Origin: an uncultured bacterium
GTDB taxonomy: Bacteria; Bacillota; Clostridia; Oscillospirales; Oscillospiraceae
Assembly: GCA_948469375.1 (NCBI GenBank)
Contig: CAOKLO010000015.1
Coordinates: 1 to 60,497 of the forward strand
Direction of reading: 5' to 3'
Length of the DNA stretch: 60,497 bases
Made by a program: the position numbers and the translations under genes. The notes under the pieces are model-generated. The model was given only the letters and a program-made list of their open reading frames with translations, had not been told where the DNA came from and ran no database searches. Shown in pieces: positions 52,709 to 60,497 of the stretch (its first letter is position 1; the number at the start of each line of letters is the position of its first letter).

Positions 52709-54034
52709 GTGAGTCAACAGAATGTAAAAGGGGCCCGCTCCACCATCCTGCCGGAGTGCGGGCCGCTGGACGAGAACGGCAGAGAAATCCTGCTGTCGCT
52801 GAAAAATGTGGATATCACCTTCGGCAAAGGGGACGCTGCGGTCCGCGCCGTTCAGGACGCCTCCTTCGACATCTACAAGGGGGAGACCTTTTCCCTGGTG
52901 GGCGAGTCCGGCTCGGGCAAAACCACCGTGGGCCGGGCGGTCATCCGGGTAAACCCGCTGGCCGCCGGTGAGATCACCTATAAGGGCGTGCGCATTTCGG
53001 GCAAAATCCCCCATGCTCTGGACCGTGAGGTCATCCGCAACGTGCAGATGGTGTTCCAGGACCCGGCGGCGTCGCTGAATGAGCGCGCCACAGTGGACTA
53101 CATCATCTCCGAGGGCCTGTACAACTTCCACCTGTTCAAGAACGAGGCCGACCGTGTGCACAAGGTGGAGACCATGATCGAAGAGGTGGGTCTGCTTCCC
53201 GAGCACCTGACCCGCTATCCCCACGAGTTTTCCGGCGGCCAGCGCCAGCGCATCGGTATCGCCCGGGCCATGGTTATGGAGCCGGAGCTGGTGGTGGCGG
53301 ACGAGCCCATCTCCGCCCTTGACGTGTCCATCCGCGCCCAGGTACTCAACCTGATGAAGAAGTTCCAGGAGGAGAAGGGCATCACCTACCTGTTCATCGC
53401 CCATGACCTGTCCGTGGTGCGCTTCATCTCCGACCGCATCGGCGTCATCTACAAGGGCCGCATCGTGGAGGTGGCCGAGGCCGAGGAGCTGTTTAACTTC
53501 CCCCTGCATCCCTACACCCATTCGCTGATCTCCGCCATCCCCATCCCAGACCCGGAGTTGGAGAAGAACAAGGTGCTGTTCACTTACGACCCCTCCATCC
53601 ACGACTATTCGGAGGATAAGCCGGAATTTGTGTGCATCGGTCACGATCACTATGTGTACGGCAACAAGCAGGAGATTGAGAAATACAAGGCAATTCGGGA
53701 TGCGGGCGTGCCGGTGAAGCCCATTACCATCCGGGACCCCAACGCGCCGCCCGATGAAAAAGCGAAGGCCAAGAAGAAGGAGAACGAGGCCCTGGCCGCG
53801 TCGGTGCGGGAGGAGGAGCTGCGCATCCCACCCACCCATGATACGGGCAGCGTTTGGTACAAGGTGCTTTCCTTTATCCTGCCCATTCTGGGCCTGATTG
53901 CCATGGCGATATTCAACCACTTCCACCACTTCCGCAACGCGAGAGCCTGTAAGAAGGGCGCCATTGCCGGGTTTATCTTCCTGGCAGTCATCCTGCTGCT
54001 CTTCCTGCTGCTGATCGTCCTGGCGGTGATCTGA
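52709..54034 (+). CDS. Peptide ABC transporter ATPase (OppF type) with membrane tail
   Basis: 441 residues from GTG 52709 (GGAGGGCGGG upstream). Walker [10 protein letters not shown] (about 69-77), Q-loop [10 protein letters not shown], signature [14 protein letters not shown], Walker [13 protein letters not shown]-loop IAHDLSVV. After the normal OppF end (about residue 290) there are about 150 extra residues: a charged Lys/Glu segment, then two hydrophobic helices ([20 protein letters not shown] and [21 protein letters not shown]). Membrane segments on an ABC importer ATPase of this type are unusual. Confidence 0.92.
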   Translation: MSQQNVKGARSTILPECGPLDENGREILLSLKNVDITFGKGDAAVRAVQDASFDIYKGETFSLVGESGSGKTTVGRAVIRVNPLAAGEITYKGVRISGKIPHALDREVIRNVQMVFQDPAASLNERATVDYIISEGLYNFHLFKNEADRVHKVETMIEEVGLLPEHLTRYPHEFSGGQRQRIGIARAMVMEPELVVADEPISALDVSIRAQVLNLMKKFQEEKGITYLFIAHDLSVVRFISDRIGVIYKGRIVEVAEAEELFNFPLHPYTHSLISAIPIPDPELEKNKVLFTYDPSIHDYSEDKPEFVCIGHDHYVYGNKQEIEKYKAIRDAGVPVKPITIRDPNAPPDEKAKAKKKENEALAASVREEELRIPPTHDTGSVWYKVLSFILPILGLIAMAIFNHFHHFRNARACKKGAIAGFIFLAVILLLFLLLIVLAVI

Positions 54035-54036
54035 CC

Positions 54037-55332
54037 TTGGGGCGCTACGCAAGGGATAAGCGGCCCCAGGTCAAGCCGGTAGAGAAGATTCAGCTGTCCG
54101 GGGAAAACCTGACCCTGCGGGCTGTCGCTGCGGTGCTGCTCCTTATTATTGGGGCGGGGGCGCTGGTGTACGCCTTTCAGCGGCTGTTCACCCCGGAGCC
54201 GGGGTGGCAGGCTATCCAGGCCGGGACCGACCAGGGTCCCGGCTGCGGGGAGGACTTCACATTTCTTTATGAGCTGGGGGTATCGGGCCAGTCTGTTTCG
54301 GCGGAGAGCCGAACAGTGACCCAGCTTTACACCCAGGCGTGCCGGACGGCCTACCAGCTTTTTAACGCCGACGAGGGCTTTGAGGGTGTGGTCAACCTGT
54401 GGGAGATCAACCGGCGGCCCAACCAGGTATTGCAGGTAGACCAGGTGTTGTACCGGGCGTTCGCCGCAATCCAGGAGGCGGGGGACCGCACGGTATATTT
54501 GGGCCCGGTGGTCACTCGATACGACGACCTGTTTTACTGTGAGGACGACGCTCAGCTGGTGGATTTTGATCCCCGTCTGAGTCCGGCGGTGGCGGAGGAG
54601 TATGCCGCCGTGGCCGACTATGCCGTGGACCCGGCACAAATCGACGTGGAGCTGCTGGAGGACTTCCAAATCCGCCTGCGGGTGTCGGAGGACTATCTGG
54701 CCTACGCCCAGCGGGAGGGCATTGACCGCTTCCTGGACTTTGGCTGGATGCGAAATGCCTTCGTGGCGGACTATCTGGCGGAGACGATGATAGAGGCGGG
54801 GTTCACCTGCGGCGCAATCTCAAGCCAAGACGGCTTTGTCCGCTGCCTGGACAGCCGGGAGAGAAATTATGCCCTTCCGCTGCTGGACTGGCTGGAGGAC
54901 CGCCCCATTGAGGCCGGGACCTTGGAGTACCAGGGGCCCATGAGCCTGGTGAGCCTGCGGAGCTTTCCTGCGGCGGGGGGGGACGAATACCGCTATTACC
55001 GCCTGAAAAACGGCGAGGTGCGCACCCTGTACCTGGACCCCTATGACAGCGGATTGTGCAAACTGGGCTCGGACAGTGTGGGCAGCGTAGTGTGTTATTC
55101 CCCGGCGCGCGGCTGTGCGGAGCTGGCTATGGGTGTGGGCCAGGCGTATATCTCAGGCTTTTCAGGCGATGACTGGAGCAAGGGACTGGGGAGCGGTGAA
55201 ATCCGGATCATTAATTGCTGGAGCGATTCCCACGAGTTCGTCTGCACCAGCCGGGAAACGGTTGTGACCAACCTTTATGAGAACGAAGACGGCGTGCGCT
55301 ACACGGTGAAAGTGGGCCCAGTGCCGGATTAA
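54037..55332 (+). CDS. Membrane-anchored protein, distantly ApbE-like
   Basis: 431 residues. The start is probably TTG 54037, 2 nt after the oppF stop, with no clear ribosome site, so coupling is assumed. One N-terminal transmembrane helix (about 28-48), then an extracytoplasmic domain. Segments NADEGFEGVVNLWEINRR, LDFGWMRNAFVADYLAETMIEAGF and GAISSQDGFVRCL follow the order of FAD:protein FMN transferases (ApbE), but the diagnostic DxGGIAKG and the substrate motifs are not conserved. It may be an inactive relative acting as an accessory of the transporter. Low certainty on family; gene itself certain. A terminator follows. Confidence 0.7.
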   Translation: MGRYARDKRPQVKPVEKIQLSGENLTLRAVAAVLLLIIGAGALVYAFQRLFTPEPGWQAIQAGTDQGPGCGEDFTFLYELGVSGQSVSAESRTVTQLYTQACRTAYQLFNADEGFEGVVNLWEINRRPNQVLQVDQVLYRAFAAIQEAGDRTVYLGPVVTRYDDLFYCEDDAQLVDFDPRLSPAVAEEYAAVADYAVDPAQIDVELLEDFQIRLRVSEDYLAYAQREGIDRFLDFGWMRNAFVADYLAETMIEAGFTCGAISSQDGFVRCLDSRERNYALPLLDWLEDRPIEAGTLEYQGPMSLVSLRSFPAAGGDEYRYYRLKNGEVRTLYLDPYDSGLCKLGSDSVGSVVCYSPARGCAELAMGVGQAYISGFSGDDWSKGLGSGEIRIINCWSDSHEFVCTSRETVVTNLYENEDGVRYTVKVGPVPD

Positions 55333-55367
55333 AAAAGGCCCCAGGTCCGGTGGACCTGGGGCCTTTT
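55333..55367. terminator. Bidirectional terminator
   Basis: AAAAGGCCCCAGGTCC-GGTG-GACCTGGGGCCTTTT. Ends the opp operon and the convergent GntR gene, whose stop is 5 nt away. Confidence 0.93.
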
Positions 55368-55371
55368 CGCG

Positions 55372-56046
55372 TCATTTGAAATACTGGGGATAGGCCGACC
55401 GGAGGGCGGCGGCGTCAATGTCGTACCGGTTGAGGTGCAGCTCCATCAACTCCCGGGCGGCGGAGCCGTCCCTGCGTCGAATGGCGTCCACCAGGTCCAC
55501 ATGGTCCTGGACGATTTTCGTGCTCTTTACGGAGGATAGGGCCATGGTGCGCACCCGGTCAAAGTGGATGGAAATATTTTGAATCAGGGCATAGACCTGG
55601 GGCTTTTTTGCAATATCGAACAGCATTCCGTGAAACTGGTTGTCCAGGTCCATGAGCTGGCCGGAATAAAAGTCGTCCAGGTAGAGGTTTTGCAGACGGA
55701 TATTTTCGTTCAGCCGCTCCAAATCGGCGGCGGAAGCCATTTCACAGTCCAGCTCCGCCACGGCGCATTCCAGCAGGCTGCGCACAAACCGGGACTCCTC
55801 CACCATATCATAGTCAATGAGAGGAATAGTGCTCTTTTTCTGGGGCTGTACGTCCACAATTTTTACCTTGGACAGCTCGATCAGCGCCTCCCGCACTGGG
55901 GTGCGGGACAAGCCCATCTCGGCGGCCAGCTCGTTTTCGCTGATTTGGCTGCCGGGGGCCAGCTCTAAGCTAACGATGTTCTCCTTGATGATGCGCAGGG
56001 CATATTCCCCGCCGCTCTCCCGGGGAAGGCGTTCCAGCAACTTCAT
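55372..56046 (-). CDS. GntR/FadR-type regulator of KDG/KDPG locus
   Basis: 224 residues: winged HTH (ISENELAAEMGLSRTPVREALIEL, about 35-58) and FCD ligand domain (DLDNQFHGMLFD, with candidate metal-binding Asp/His, and ELHLNRYDID near the end). Divergent from the aldolase-kinase operon with 253 bp between, which contains palindromes. Probable repressor of that operon, sensing a uronate or KDG-related acid (inference from the family and location). ATG 56046. Confidence 0.92.
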   Translation of the reverse strand: MKLLERLPRESGGEYALRIIKENIVSLELAPGSQISENELAAEMGLSRTPVREALIELSKVKIVDVQPQKKSTIPLIDYDMVEESRFVRSLLECAVAELDCEMASAADLERLNENIRLQNLYLDDFYSGQLMDLDNQFHGMLFDIAKKPQVYALIQNISIHFDRVRTMALSSVKSTKIVQDHVDLVDAIRRRDGSAARELMELHLNRYDIDAAALRSAYPQYFK

Positions 56047-56104
56047 GTGATCCAGCTCCCGTTCCCAATTTATTTACACTCTATCATATTTTCGCATTTC
56101 TGTC

Positions 56105-56120
56105 CACTAGTGCACCAGTG
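56105..56120. promoter_or_regulatory. Near-perfect 16-bp palindrome, candidate operator
   Basis: CACTAGTGCACCAGTG, symmetrical about GTGCAC with one mismatched pair. It lies near the GntR gene start in the divergent intergenic region. GTGCAC recurs at 56154-56159 and TGCAC just after it. Confidence 0.5.
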
Positions 56121-56193
56121 AAATTTGGTCGGAACTCAACCGGATGTGGAATAGTGCACAAAAATGCACAGGAAACTTTTACATTTCCTCCAA

Positions 56194-56221
56194 TTGAATT
56201 CTAGTATACAAGTTGTATAAT
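56194..56221 (+). promoter_or_regulatory. Promoter with overlapping palindrome (eda-kdgK)
   Basis: TTGAAT (56194-56199), 16-bp spacer, TATAAT (56216-56221). A perfect 15-bp palindrome TATACAA-G-TTGTATA (56205-56219) overlaps spacer and -10. The GT...AC half-sites fit the general GntR/FadR operator pattern, and binding there would block RNA polymerase. Confidence 0.75.
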
Positions 56222-56299
56222 AGAGACAAGCAGGAAACCTAAGAAGGACCCGGCAAGTACCCATCCACGTAGCCTAAATTTTTTTGGAGGGATGCAGAC

Positions 56300-57262
56300 A
56301 TGAACACAACACTGCAAAGAGTCTATGAGATCGGCATTATCCCCGTCATTGCCATTGAGGACGCAGCTCTGGCGGTCCCCCTGGCCCGCGCCCTGGCTGA
56401 GGGCGGCCTGCCCGCTGCCGAGGTCACCTTCCGCACCGCCGCCGCCGAAGACGCTATCCGCGCCATCGTCAAGGAGGTCCCCGAGATGCTGGTGGGCGCC
56501 GGCACCGTGCTCACCACCGAGCAGGCCGATCGAGCCATGGCCGCAGGCGCTTCCTTCATCGTGGCCCCGGGCTACGACCCCAAGGTCACCCAGCACGTCA
56601 TCGACAAGGGCGGTCTCATGATGCCCGGCACCGCCAGCGCCGGCGAGATGCAGCAGGCCATGAACCAGGGCTGTGAGATGCTGAAGTTCTTCCCCGCCGA
56701 GGCCAACGGCGGCGTGGCCATGCTGAAGAACATCGGCGCGGCCCTCAAGACCGCCAAGTGGATGTGCACCGGCGGCGTCAGCGCCAAGAACGTCAACGAA
56801 TACCTGGGCTACGACCAGATTGCGGCCGTGGGCGGCACCTGGATGTGCAAGAACGACATGATTAAGGCCGAGAAGTGGGCCGAGATCACCGCCATGTGCA
56901 AGGAGGCGGTCAAGACCATGCTGGGCTTCGAGCTGGCCCACGTGGGCGTAAACTGCGAGAACGAGGCCGAGGCCCAGCAGACCGCCAAGACCCTGTGCGC
57001 CCTGTTTGGCCTGGAGTATAAGGCGGGCAATTCCTCCATCTTCGCGGGCAAGGCCGTGGAGTGCATGAAGAAGCCCGGCCGGGGCGCCAACGGCCATATC
57101 GCCATCGCCACCAACAACGTGGACCGGGCCGTCTATCACCTGGGCCGCCAGGGCGTGGAATTCATCGAGGAGTCCCGCGTGACGGACCCCAAGGGCAAGA
57201 CTAAGGCCATCTATCTCAAGAACGAGCTGTCCGGCTTTGCCATCCATCTGGTTCAGAAATAA
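56300..57262 (+). CDS. eda: KDPG/KHG aldolase fused to a VOC-like domain
   Basis: 320 residues. Residues 1-212 are a class I aldolase cleaving 2-keto-3-deoxy-6-phosphogluconate to pyruvate and glyceraldehyde-3-phosphate: PVIAIEDAA start, EVTFRTAAAEDAI, VGAGTVLTTEQA, and the Schiff-base lysine in CEMLKFFPAEA. About 105 extra C-terminal residues (ELAHVGVNCENEAEAQQTA to GFAIHLVQK) resemble a single VOC/glyoxalase module. KDPG aldolases usually stop near 210 residues. GGAGG before ATG 56300. Followed 36 nt later by KDG kinase, the preceding step. Confidence 0.93.
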   Translation: MNTTLQRVYEIGIIPVIAIEDAALAVPLARALAEGGLPAAEVTFRTAAAEDAIRAIVKEVPEMLVGAGTVLTTEQADRAMAAGASFIVAPGYDPKVTQHVIDKGGLMMPGTASAGEMQQAMNQGCEMLKFFPAEANGGVAMLKNIGAALKTAKWMCTGGVSAKNVNEYLGYDQIAAVGGTWMCKNDMIKAEKWAEITAMCKEAVKTMLGFELAHVGVNCENEAEAQQTAKTLCALFGLEYKAGNSSIFAGKAVECMKKPGRGANGHIAIATNNVDRAVYHLGRQGVEFIEESRVTDPKGKTKAIYLKNELSGFAIHLVQK

Positions 57263-57298
57263 GCGGAACGACTATAAAAATAATTGGAGGAATATAAC

Positions 57299-58327
57299 AT
57301 GTCTAAAGTAGTCACTTTCGGCGAGCTCATGATTCGTCTCCAGCCCTACAACTACGAGCGCTTTGTTCAGGCCGACCACCTGGAGTTTACCTTCGGCGGA
57401 GGCGAGGCCAACGTGGCCGTGTCTCTGGCCAACTACGGTTTGGACGCCTCCTTCGTCACCAAGCTGCCCGCCCATGCCATCGGTCAGGCGGCGGTGAACT
57501 CCCTGCGCCGCTACGGTGTAGACACCACTAAGATCGTCCGTGGCGGCGACCGTGTGGGCATTTACTTTAATGAGAAGGGCGCCTCTCAGCGCGGCTCCGT
57601 GTGCATCTATGACCGCGCCCATTCCGCCATCCAGGAGGCCAGCACCTCCGACTTCAACTGGGACGCCATTTTTGAGGGCGTGGACTGGTTCCACTTCACC
57701 GGCATCACGCCGGCCCTGGGTCCCAACGTGGTGGAGATCTGTAAGGAGGCCTGCAAGGCCGCCAAGGCTCACGGCGTAAAGATCTCCTGCGACCTGAACT
57801 ACCGCGGCAAGCTGTGGACCCGCGACCAGGCCCGGGCCGCCATGACCGACCTGTGCCGGTATGTGGACGTGTGCATCTCCAACGAGGAGGACGCCAAGGA
57901 TGTGTTCGGCATCGAGGCCGAGGCCACCGACATCTACGCCGGTGAGATCAACCGCGAGGGCTACAAGTCCGTGGCCAAGCAGCTGGCGGACAAGTTCGGC
58001 TTTGAGAAGGTGGCCATTACCCTGCGCGAGTCCCACTCCGCCTTTGACAACGGCTGGAGCGCCATGCTGTACGATGTGAAAAGCGGTGAATTCTGCTTCT
58101 CCAAGAAGTATGAGCTGCACATCATTGACCGCGTAGGCGGCGGCGACTCCTTCGGCGGTGGGCTGATTTACTCCCTGCTGAGCGGCAAGAGCACCCAGGA
58201 GGCGGTGGAGTTCGCCGTGGCGGCGTCCGCCCTGAAGCACTCCATCGAGGGCGACTACAATATGGTCACCGTCTCCGAGGTGGAGAAGCTGGCCGGCGGC
58301 GATGGCTCTGGCCGCATCCAGCGGTAA
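57299..58327 (+). CDS. kdgK: 2-keto-3-deoxygluconate kinase
   Basis: About 342 residues from ATG 57299 (TTGGAGG upstream). PfkB-family sugar kinase that phosphorylates KDG to KDPG. N-terminal VTFGELMIRLQP, substrate loop FGGGEANVAVSLANYG, ISNEEDA, and the catalytic/anion-hole motif DRVGGGDSFGGGLIY with Asp as base (about 277). Paired with the aldolase just upstream, it completes glucuronate breakdown started by uxaC, uxuB and uxuA at 2-6 kb. Confidence 0.93.
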   Translation: MSKVVTFGELMIRLQPYNYERFVQADHLEFTFGGGEANVAVSLANYGLDASFVTKLPAHAIGQAAVNSLRRYGVDTTKIVRGGDRVGIYFNEKGASQRGSVCIYDRAHSAIQEASTSDFNWDAIFEGVDWFHFTGITPALGPNVVEICKEACKAAKAHGVKISCDLNYRGKLWTRDQARAAMTDLCRYVDVCISNEEDAKDVFGIEAEATDIYAGEINREGYKSVAKQLADKFGFEKVAITLRESHSAFDNGWSAMLYDVKSGEFCFSKKYELHIIDRVGGGDSFGGGLIYSLLSGKSTQEAVEFAVAASALKHSIEGDYNMVTVSEVEKLAGGDGSGRIQR

Positions 58328-58405
58328 GGGAATTCCTTTCTTTTGAAAAAGAAAGGAACCGAAAGAAAACTTTTAGAGGCAAAACTGTGTTTTGCCCTAA
58401 AGTTT

Positions 58406-58434
58406 GGAAAGGAGCCGGGCGACGGCTCCTTTCC
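58406..58434 (+). other. Perfect hairpin after kdgK
   Basis: GGAAAGGAGCCG-GGCGA-CGGCTCCTTTCC, followed by ACCTTTCTG without a clean T run. Upstream, 58335-58356 holds a further CCTTTCTTTT/AAAAGAAAGG pair. It may assist termination together with the next hairpin. Confidence 0.55.
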
Positions 58435-58461
58435 ACCTTTCTGAGTTTGGGCAATGAGACA

Positions 58462-58505
58462 AGCAGAACGGGCACGGTTTTAGGGACCGCGCCCGTTCTG
58501 CTTTT
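58462..58505 (+). terminator. Terminator of eda-kdgK operon
   Basis: AGCAGAACGGGC ... GCCCGTTCTGCT with a 17-nt loop, followed by TTTT. Confidence 0.75.
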
Positions 58506-58507
58506 GC

Positions 58508-59056
58508 TTATTCGTATACCGCCCGGCTGCCGCCGATGAATTTTGGGCGGGTGCGGGCGCACAGCAAAATGGCCTGTCCGATGTGGTCCAGGCTGAGGCG
58601 CACTGGGACTGCCACCTCCCGCAGGTGCATTCCGATGAGGGTGCCGCCCACATCCAGCCCGGCATGGGCGCGGATGCGCTCCACGGTGGCGGGGCGGGCG
58701 AAGGTCTGCCAAGCCTGGGTGGCGAAGGACCCGCCCGCCTTGGGCTGGGGAACCACGCACACCGGCTCATAGCCGTAACGCTGGGCGCACTCCTGCTCGA
58801 TGACGAGCGCCCGGTTCAGGTGCTCGCAGCACTGGGCGGCCAGGTATACGTCCCGCTCCCGCAAAAGGGGATAAATGCCGCTGAACACCGCCTCCGCCGC
58901 CTCCCGGCTGGAGGCCTTGCCGATGTGTCCCCCCAGCACCTCCGAGGAGGAGCAGCCCACCACAAAAATGTCTCCAGGGCTTAGTCCGGCGGCGTCCAGC
59001 AGCTCCCGGGCTGCAGTCCGGGCCTGAGCCGTGATCTGTTCAAAATTTGGTTCCAC
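58508..59056 (-). CDS. TIGR01440 family protein (YwlG-like)
   Basis: 182 residues from GTG 59056 (GAGGT upstream). Family signatures: FVVGCSSSEVLGGHIGKASS (about 32-51), AAQCCEHLNRALVIE (about 83-97) and GGTLIGMHL. Widely conserved in Firmicutes and of unknown function. No membrane segment. First of the following leftward block of small genes; its upstream neighbours point the same way but have their own start signals. Confidence 0.92.
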   Translation of the reverse strand: MEPNFEQITAQARTAARELLDAAGLSPGDIFVVGCSSSEVLGGHIGKASSREAAEAVFSGIYPLLRERDVYLAAQCCEHLNRALVIEQECAQRYGYEPVCVVPQPKAGGSFATQAWQTFARPATVERIRAHAGLDVGGTLIGMHLREVAVPVRLSLDHIGQAILLCARTRPKFIGGSRAVYE

Positions 59057-59101
59057 GTCGCATACCTCATTTCTTGTGTGAGTTTTGCCCGGATTGGGCC
59101 G

Positions 59102-59413
59102 TCAAATGCGGTCGTAGTCGTCGGACGAGAACTCCACGCCGTTTTGCGCCCCCAGGGCCTGGGCCAGAGCGGCGCCCTCCCGGTTCAGGCCGCAATCCTC
59201 AATGACCACATCGCCCCACCAAAGCCCGGTGCGCCGCAGCCACAGCAGGGCCTTGACGGTCTGCTCCAGCCCGTCGCCGGAGCCCTTGGCGTCCACCACC
59301 ATCCGGGCGGGGCACACCCCCGGCAGCAGCAGCGCCCCCACTGCCAGCCAGCCCAGGCACACCAGCCCAAAGGCTGCCAGCAACACCGCCAAAAATTGAA
59401 GAACATCCGTCAT
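59102..59413 (-). CDS. Uncharacterised small membrane protein
   Basis: About 103 residues from ATG 59413 (AAGGAGG upstream). One N-terminal transmembrane stretch (LQFLAVLLAAFGLVCLGWLAVGALLL), then a soluble tail (LEQTVKALLWLRRTGLWWGD, VVIEDCGLNREGAALAQALG), which recalls small clostridial proteins of unknown role in which a short Rossmann-like tail follows one helix. Leftward, between COG2426 and TIGR01440 genes. Confidence 0.75.
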   Translation of the reverse strand: MTDVLQFLAVLLAAFGLVCLGWLAVGALLLPGVCPARMVVDAKGSGDGLEQTVKALLWLRRTGLWWGDVVIEDCGLNREGAALAQALGAQNGVEFSSDDYDRI

Positions 59414-59481
59414 ATCTGCCGCCTCCTTTTCAAACTGAGGCATTCTATGACGGAAAATGGCTTTTTGCTACCGGGCGGCGG

Positions 59482-59988
59482 TCAGAATAGGCTGGTGACC
59501 CCGTAGGTCAGAATGCTGATGGCCATGCCCGCCGTCAGCACGCCCACGATCACCGAGGGCAGAGCCTTGCGCAGCGGCATGTCCAGAAACGCCGCCGCCA
59601 GAGAGCCCGTCCACGCTCCAGTGCCGGGCAGGGGGACGGCGACAAACAGCATCAGCCCCAGGTATTTGAATTTTGTCACCTTCTGCCCCTTGAGATGGGC
59701 TTTTCGCTCCAGCCGGTCCACCAAGCGGTTAAGCCGGGGCATTTTCTGCCGCATCCATTGGAAAATGCGCCGGATATAGACGATAATAAAGGGAACGGGG
59801 ATCAGGTTGCCGATGACGGCGGCAATAAAGGCCGCCCACACGGGCAGTCCGGAGGCCACGCCGAAGGGAATCCCGCCCCGAAGCTCCACCACCGGGATCA
59901 TGGACACCAGCATGGTGAGGGTGAACTCTCCCGCCATGGTTTCCGTCAGCCATTGCATCAAATCTGTGGGAAGCACTTGCATATCCAT
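59482..59988 (-). CDS. COG2426 small multidrug-export-like membrane protein
   Basis: 168 residues with four to five hydrophobic segments. Family motif SMIPVVELRGGIPFGVASGLP (about 29-49), a basic loop (MRQKMPRLNRLVDRLERKAHLKG), then VAVPLPGTGAWTGSLAA (about 115-131). Annotated in relatives as small multi-drug export protein, with SNARE/DedA-like character in the two half-motifs; transport activity is not established. ATG 59988 with GAGGC. Confidence 0.88.
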   Translation of the reverse strand: MDMQVLPTDLMQWLTETMAGEFTLTMLVSMIPVVELRGGIPFGVASGLPVWAAFIAAVIGNLIPVPFIIVYIRRIFQWMRQKMPRLNRLVDRLERKAHLKGQKVTKFKYLGLMLFVAVPLPGTGAWTGSLAAAFLDMPLRKALPSVIVGVLTAGMAISILTYGVTSLF

Positions 59989-60005
59989 AAAGAAGCCTCT
60001 TTTCC

Positions 60006-60497
60006 TTATCCCAACACCGTTCTCAGGTATTTACCGGTGTAGCTCTCGGGATGCTGGGCCACCTCCTCCGGCGTGCCGGTGCACACCACGCCGCCGCCGC
60101 CGGAGCCACCCTCCGGGCCCAGGTCGATGATATGGTCCGCTGTCTTGATCACGTCCAGGTTGTGCTCGATGACCACCACGGTGTTCCCCTTGTCCACAAA
60201 CCGCTGGAGCACCTCCACCAGCTGGTGGACGTCGGCGGTGTGCAGGCCGGTGGTGGGCTCGTCCAGAATGTAGATGGTGGACCCGGTGGACTGCTTGGAC
60301 AGCTCGGTGGCCAGCTTCACCCGCTGGGCCTCGCCGCCGGACAGGGTGGTGGAGGGCTGGCCCAGCTTCACGTAGCCCAGGCCCACCTCCTTCAGGGTTT
60401 TGACCCGGTTATAGAGCTTAGGCAGATTCTCAAAGAAGGGCAGGGCCTCCTCTACGGTCATCTCCAGCACCTCGTGAATGTTCTTGCCCTTGTAGCG
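60006..60497 (-). CDS. uvrA: Excinuclease ABC subunit A, C-terminal fragment
   Basis: The last 163 residues of UvrA; the rest lies beyond the right edge. Visible: [23 protein letters not shown], signature [16 protein letters not shown], Walker [13 protein letters not shown], and the H-loop [11 protein letters not shown], with the Gly-rich [12 protein letters not shown] end. Damage recognition in nucleotide excision repair. The COG2426 gene follows 17 nt after its stop, so readthrough is likely. Confidence 0.97.
   Translation of the reverse strand, partial: RYKGKNIHEVLEMTVEEALPFFENLPKLYNRVKTLKEVGLGYVKLGQPSTTLSGGEAQRVKLATELSKQSTGSTIYILDEPTTGLHTADVHQLVEVLQRFVDKGNTVVVIEHNLDVIKTADHIIDLGPEGGSGGGGVVCTGTPEEVAQHPESYTGKYLRTVLG

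Noticed and set aside
1-60497. CRISPR array, rRNA genes or a prophage region
   Set aside because: No regularly spaced repeats of 23-47 nt, no rRNA sequence and no phage structural genes were seen. The only mobile-element traces are the tnpV copies, the recombinase scar and the RM-like operon.

Overview
The window reads as chromosomal DNA of a high-GC, strictly anaerobic Firmicute. The closest fit is a gut Oscillospiraceae-type organism (Flavonifractor/Lawsonibacter/Oscillibacter-like). This rests on GC-rich genes with strong Shine-Dalgarno sites, a single-chain pyruvate:ferredoxin oxidoreductase, typical clostridial small families (TnpV, DUF4358, DUF3737, YcxB, TIGR01440, TIGR03915/TIGR03916) and sigma-A promoters with 17-bp spacers. 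The genus cannot be fixed from reading alone.

Left edge (1-2.0 kb): an AT-richer, probably imported piece. It holds a restriction-modification-like operon (HTH protein, C5-cytosine methyltransferase, then a cut-off third gene), all joined by short overlaps, with a dyad sitting inside the promoter spacer. A TnpV gene and a 32-nt hairpin follow. The hairpin and a broken TnpV start recur in the opposite orientation at 20.0-20.2 kb.

2.1-13 kb: a leftward catabolic operon with two family-31 glycosidases (one broken by a frameshift), uxuA, uxuB and uxaC, preceded by a GntR regulator and a YcxB protein. Its product, 2-keto-3-deoxygluconate, is handled by the kinase and KDPG aldolase at 56-58 kb, which face a second GntR regulator. 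The glucuronate (Ashwell-type) route is therefore complete but split between two ends of the window. The pyruvate it yields can enter the oxidoreductase at 25-29 kb.

13-30 kb: DUF3737 beta-helix protein, a LuxE-LuxC acyl-reductase pair, the TIGR03915/TIGR03916 DNA-repair pair, an internally deleted 1-phosphofructokinase, secG, a SigV/RsiV-like ECF operon headed by an SGNH hydrolase, a serine-recombinase scar, the YifB/ComM ATPase, nifJ and a NYN-LOTUS protein.

30-45 kb: a second ECF sigma factor with a membrane partner carrying repeated CxxC/HxH metal-binding-like knuckles, a WYL regulator with a protein of unknown function, an ABC-F resistance ATPase behind a three-codon leader peptide and terminator, an HTH-transmembrane protein, pyrG, small genes, ilvE, tRNA-Gly and a BlaI/M56 pair whose sensor domain is not the usual penicillin-binding one.

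45-60 kb: an oligopeptide ABC transporter operon in which three of the five components are enlarged (permease, OppD, OppF) and a distantly ApbE-like membrane protein is appended. Then come the KDG/KDPG locus, TIGR01440, a small membrane protein, a COG2426 transporter and the 3' end of uvrA.

The strongest candidates for something undescribed are the ECF/zinc-knuckle pair (30.2-32.1 kb), the enlarged Opp system (45.5-55.3 kb) and the SigV-like SGNH operon (20.4-23.2 kb). All functions are inferred from sequence motifs read by eye. No database or folding programme was used.
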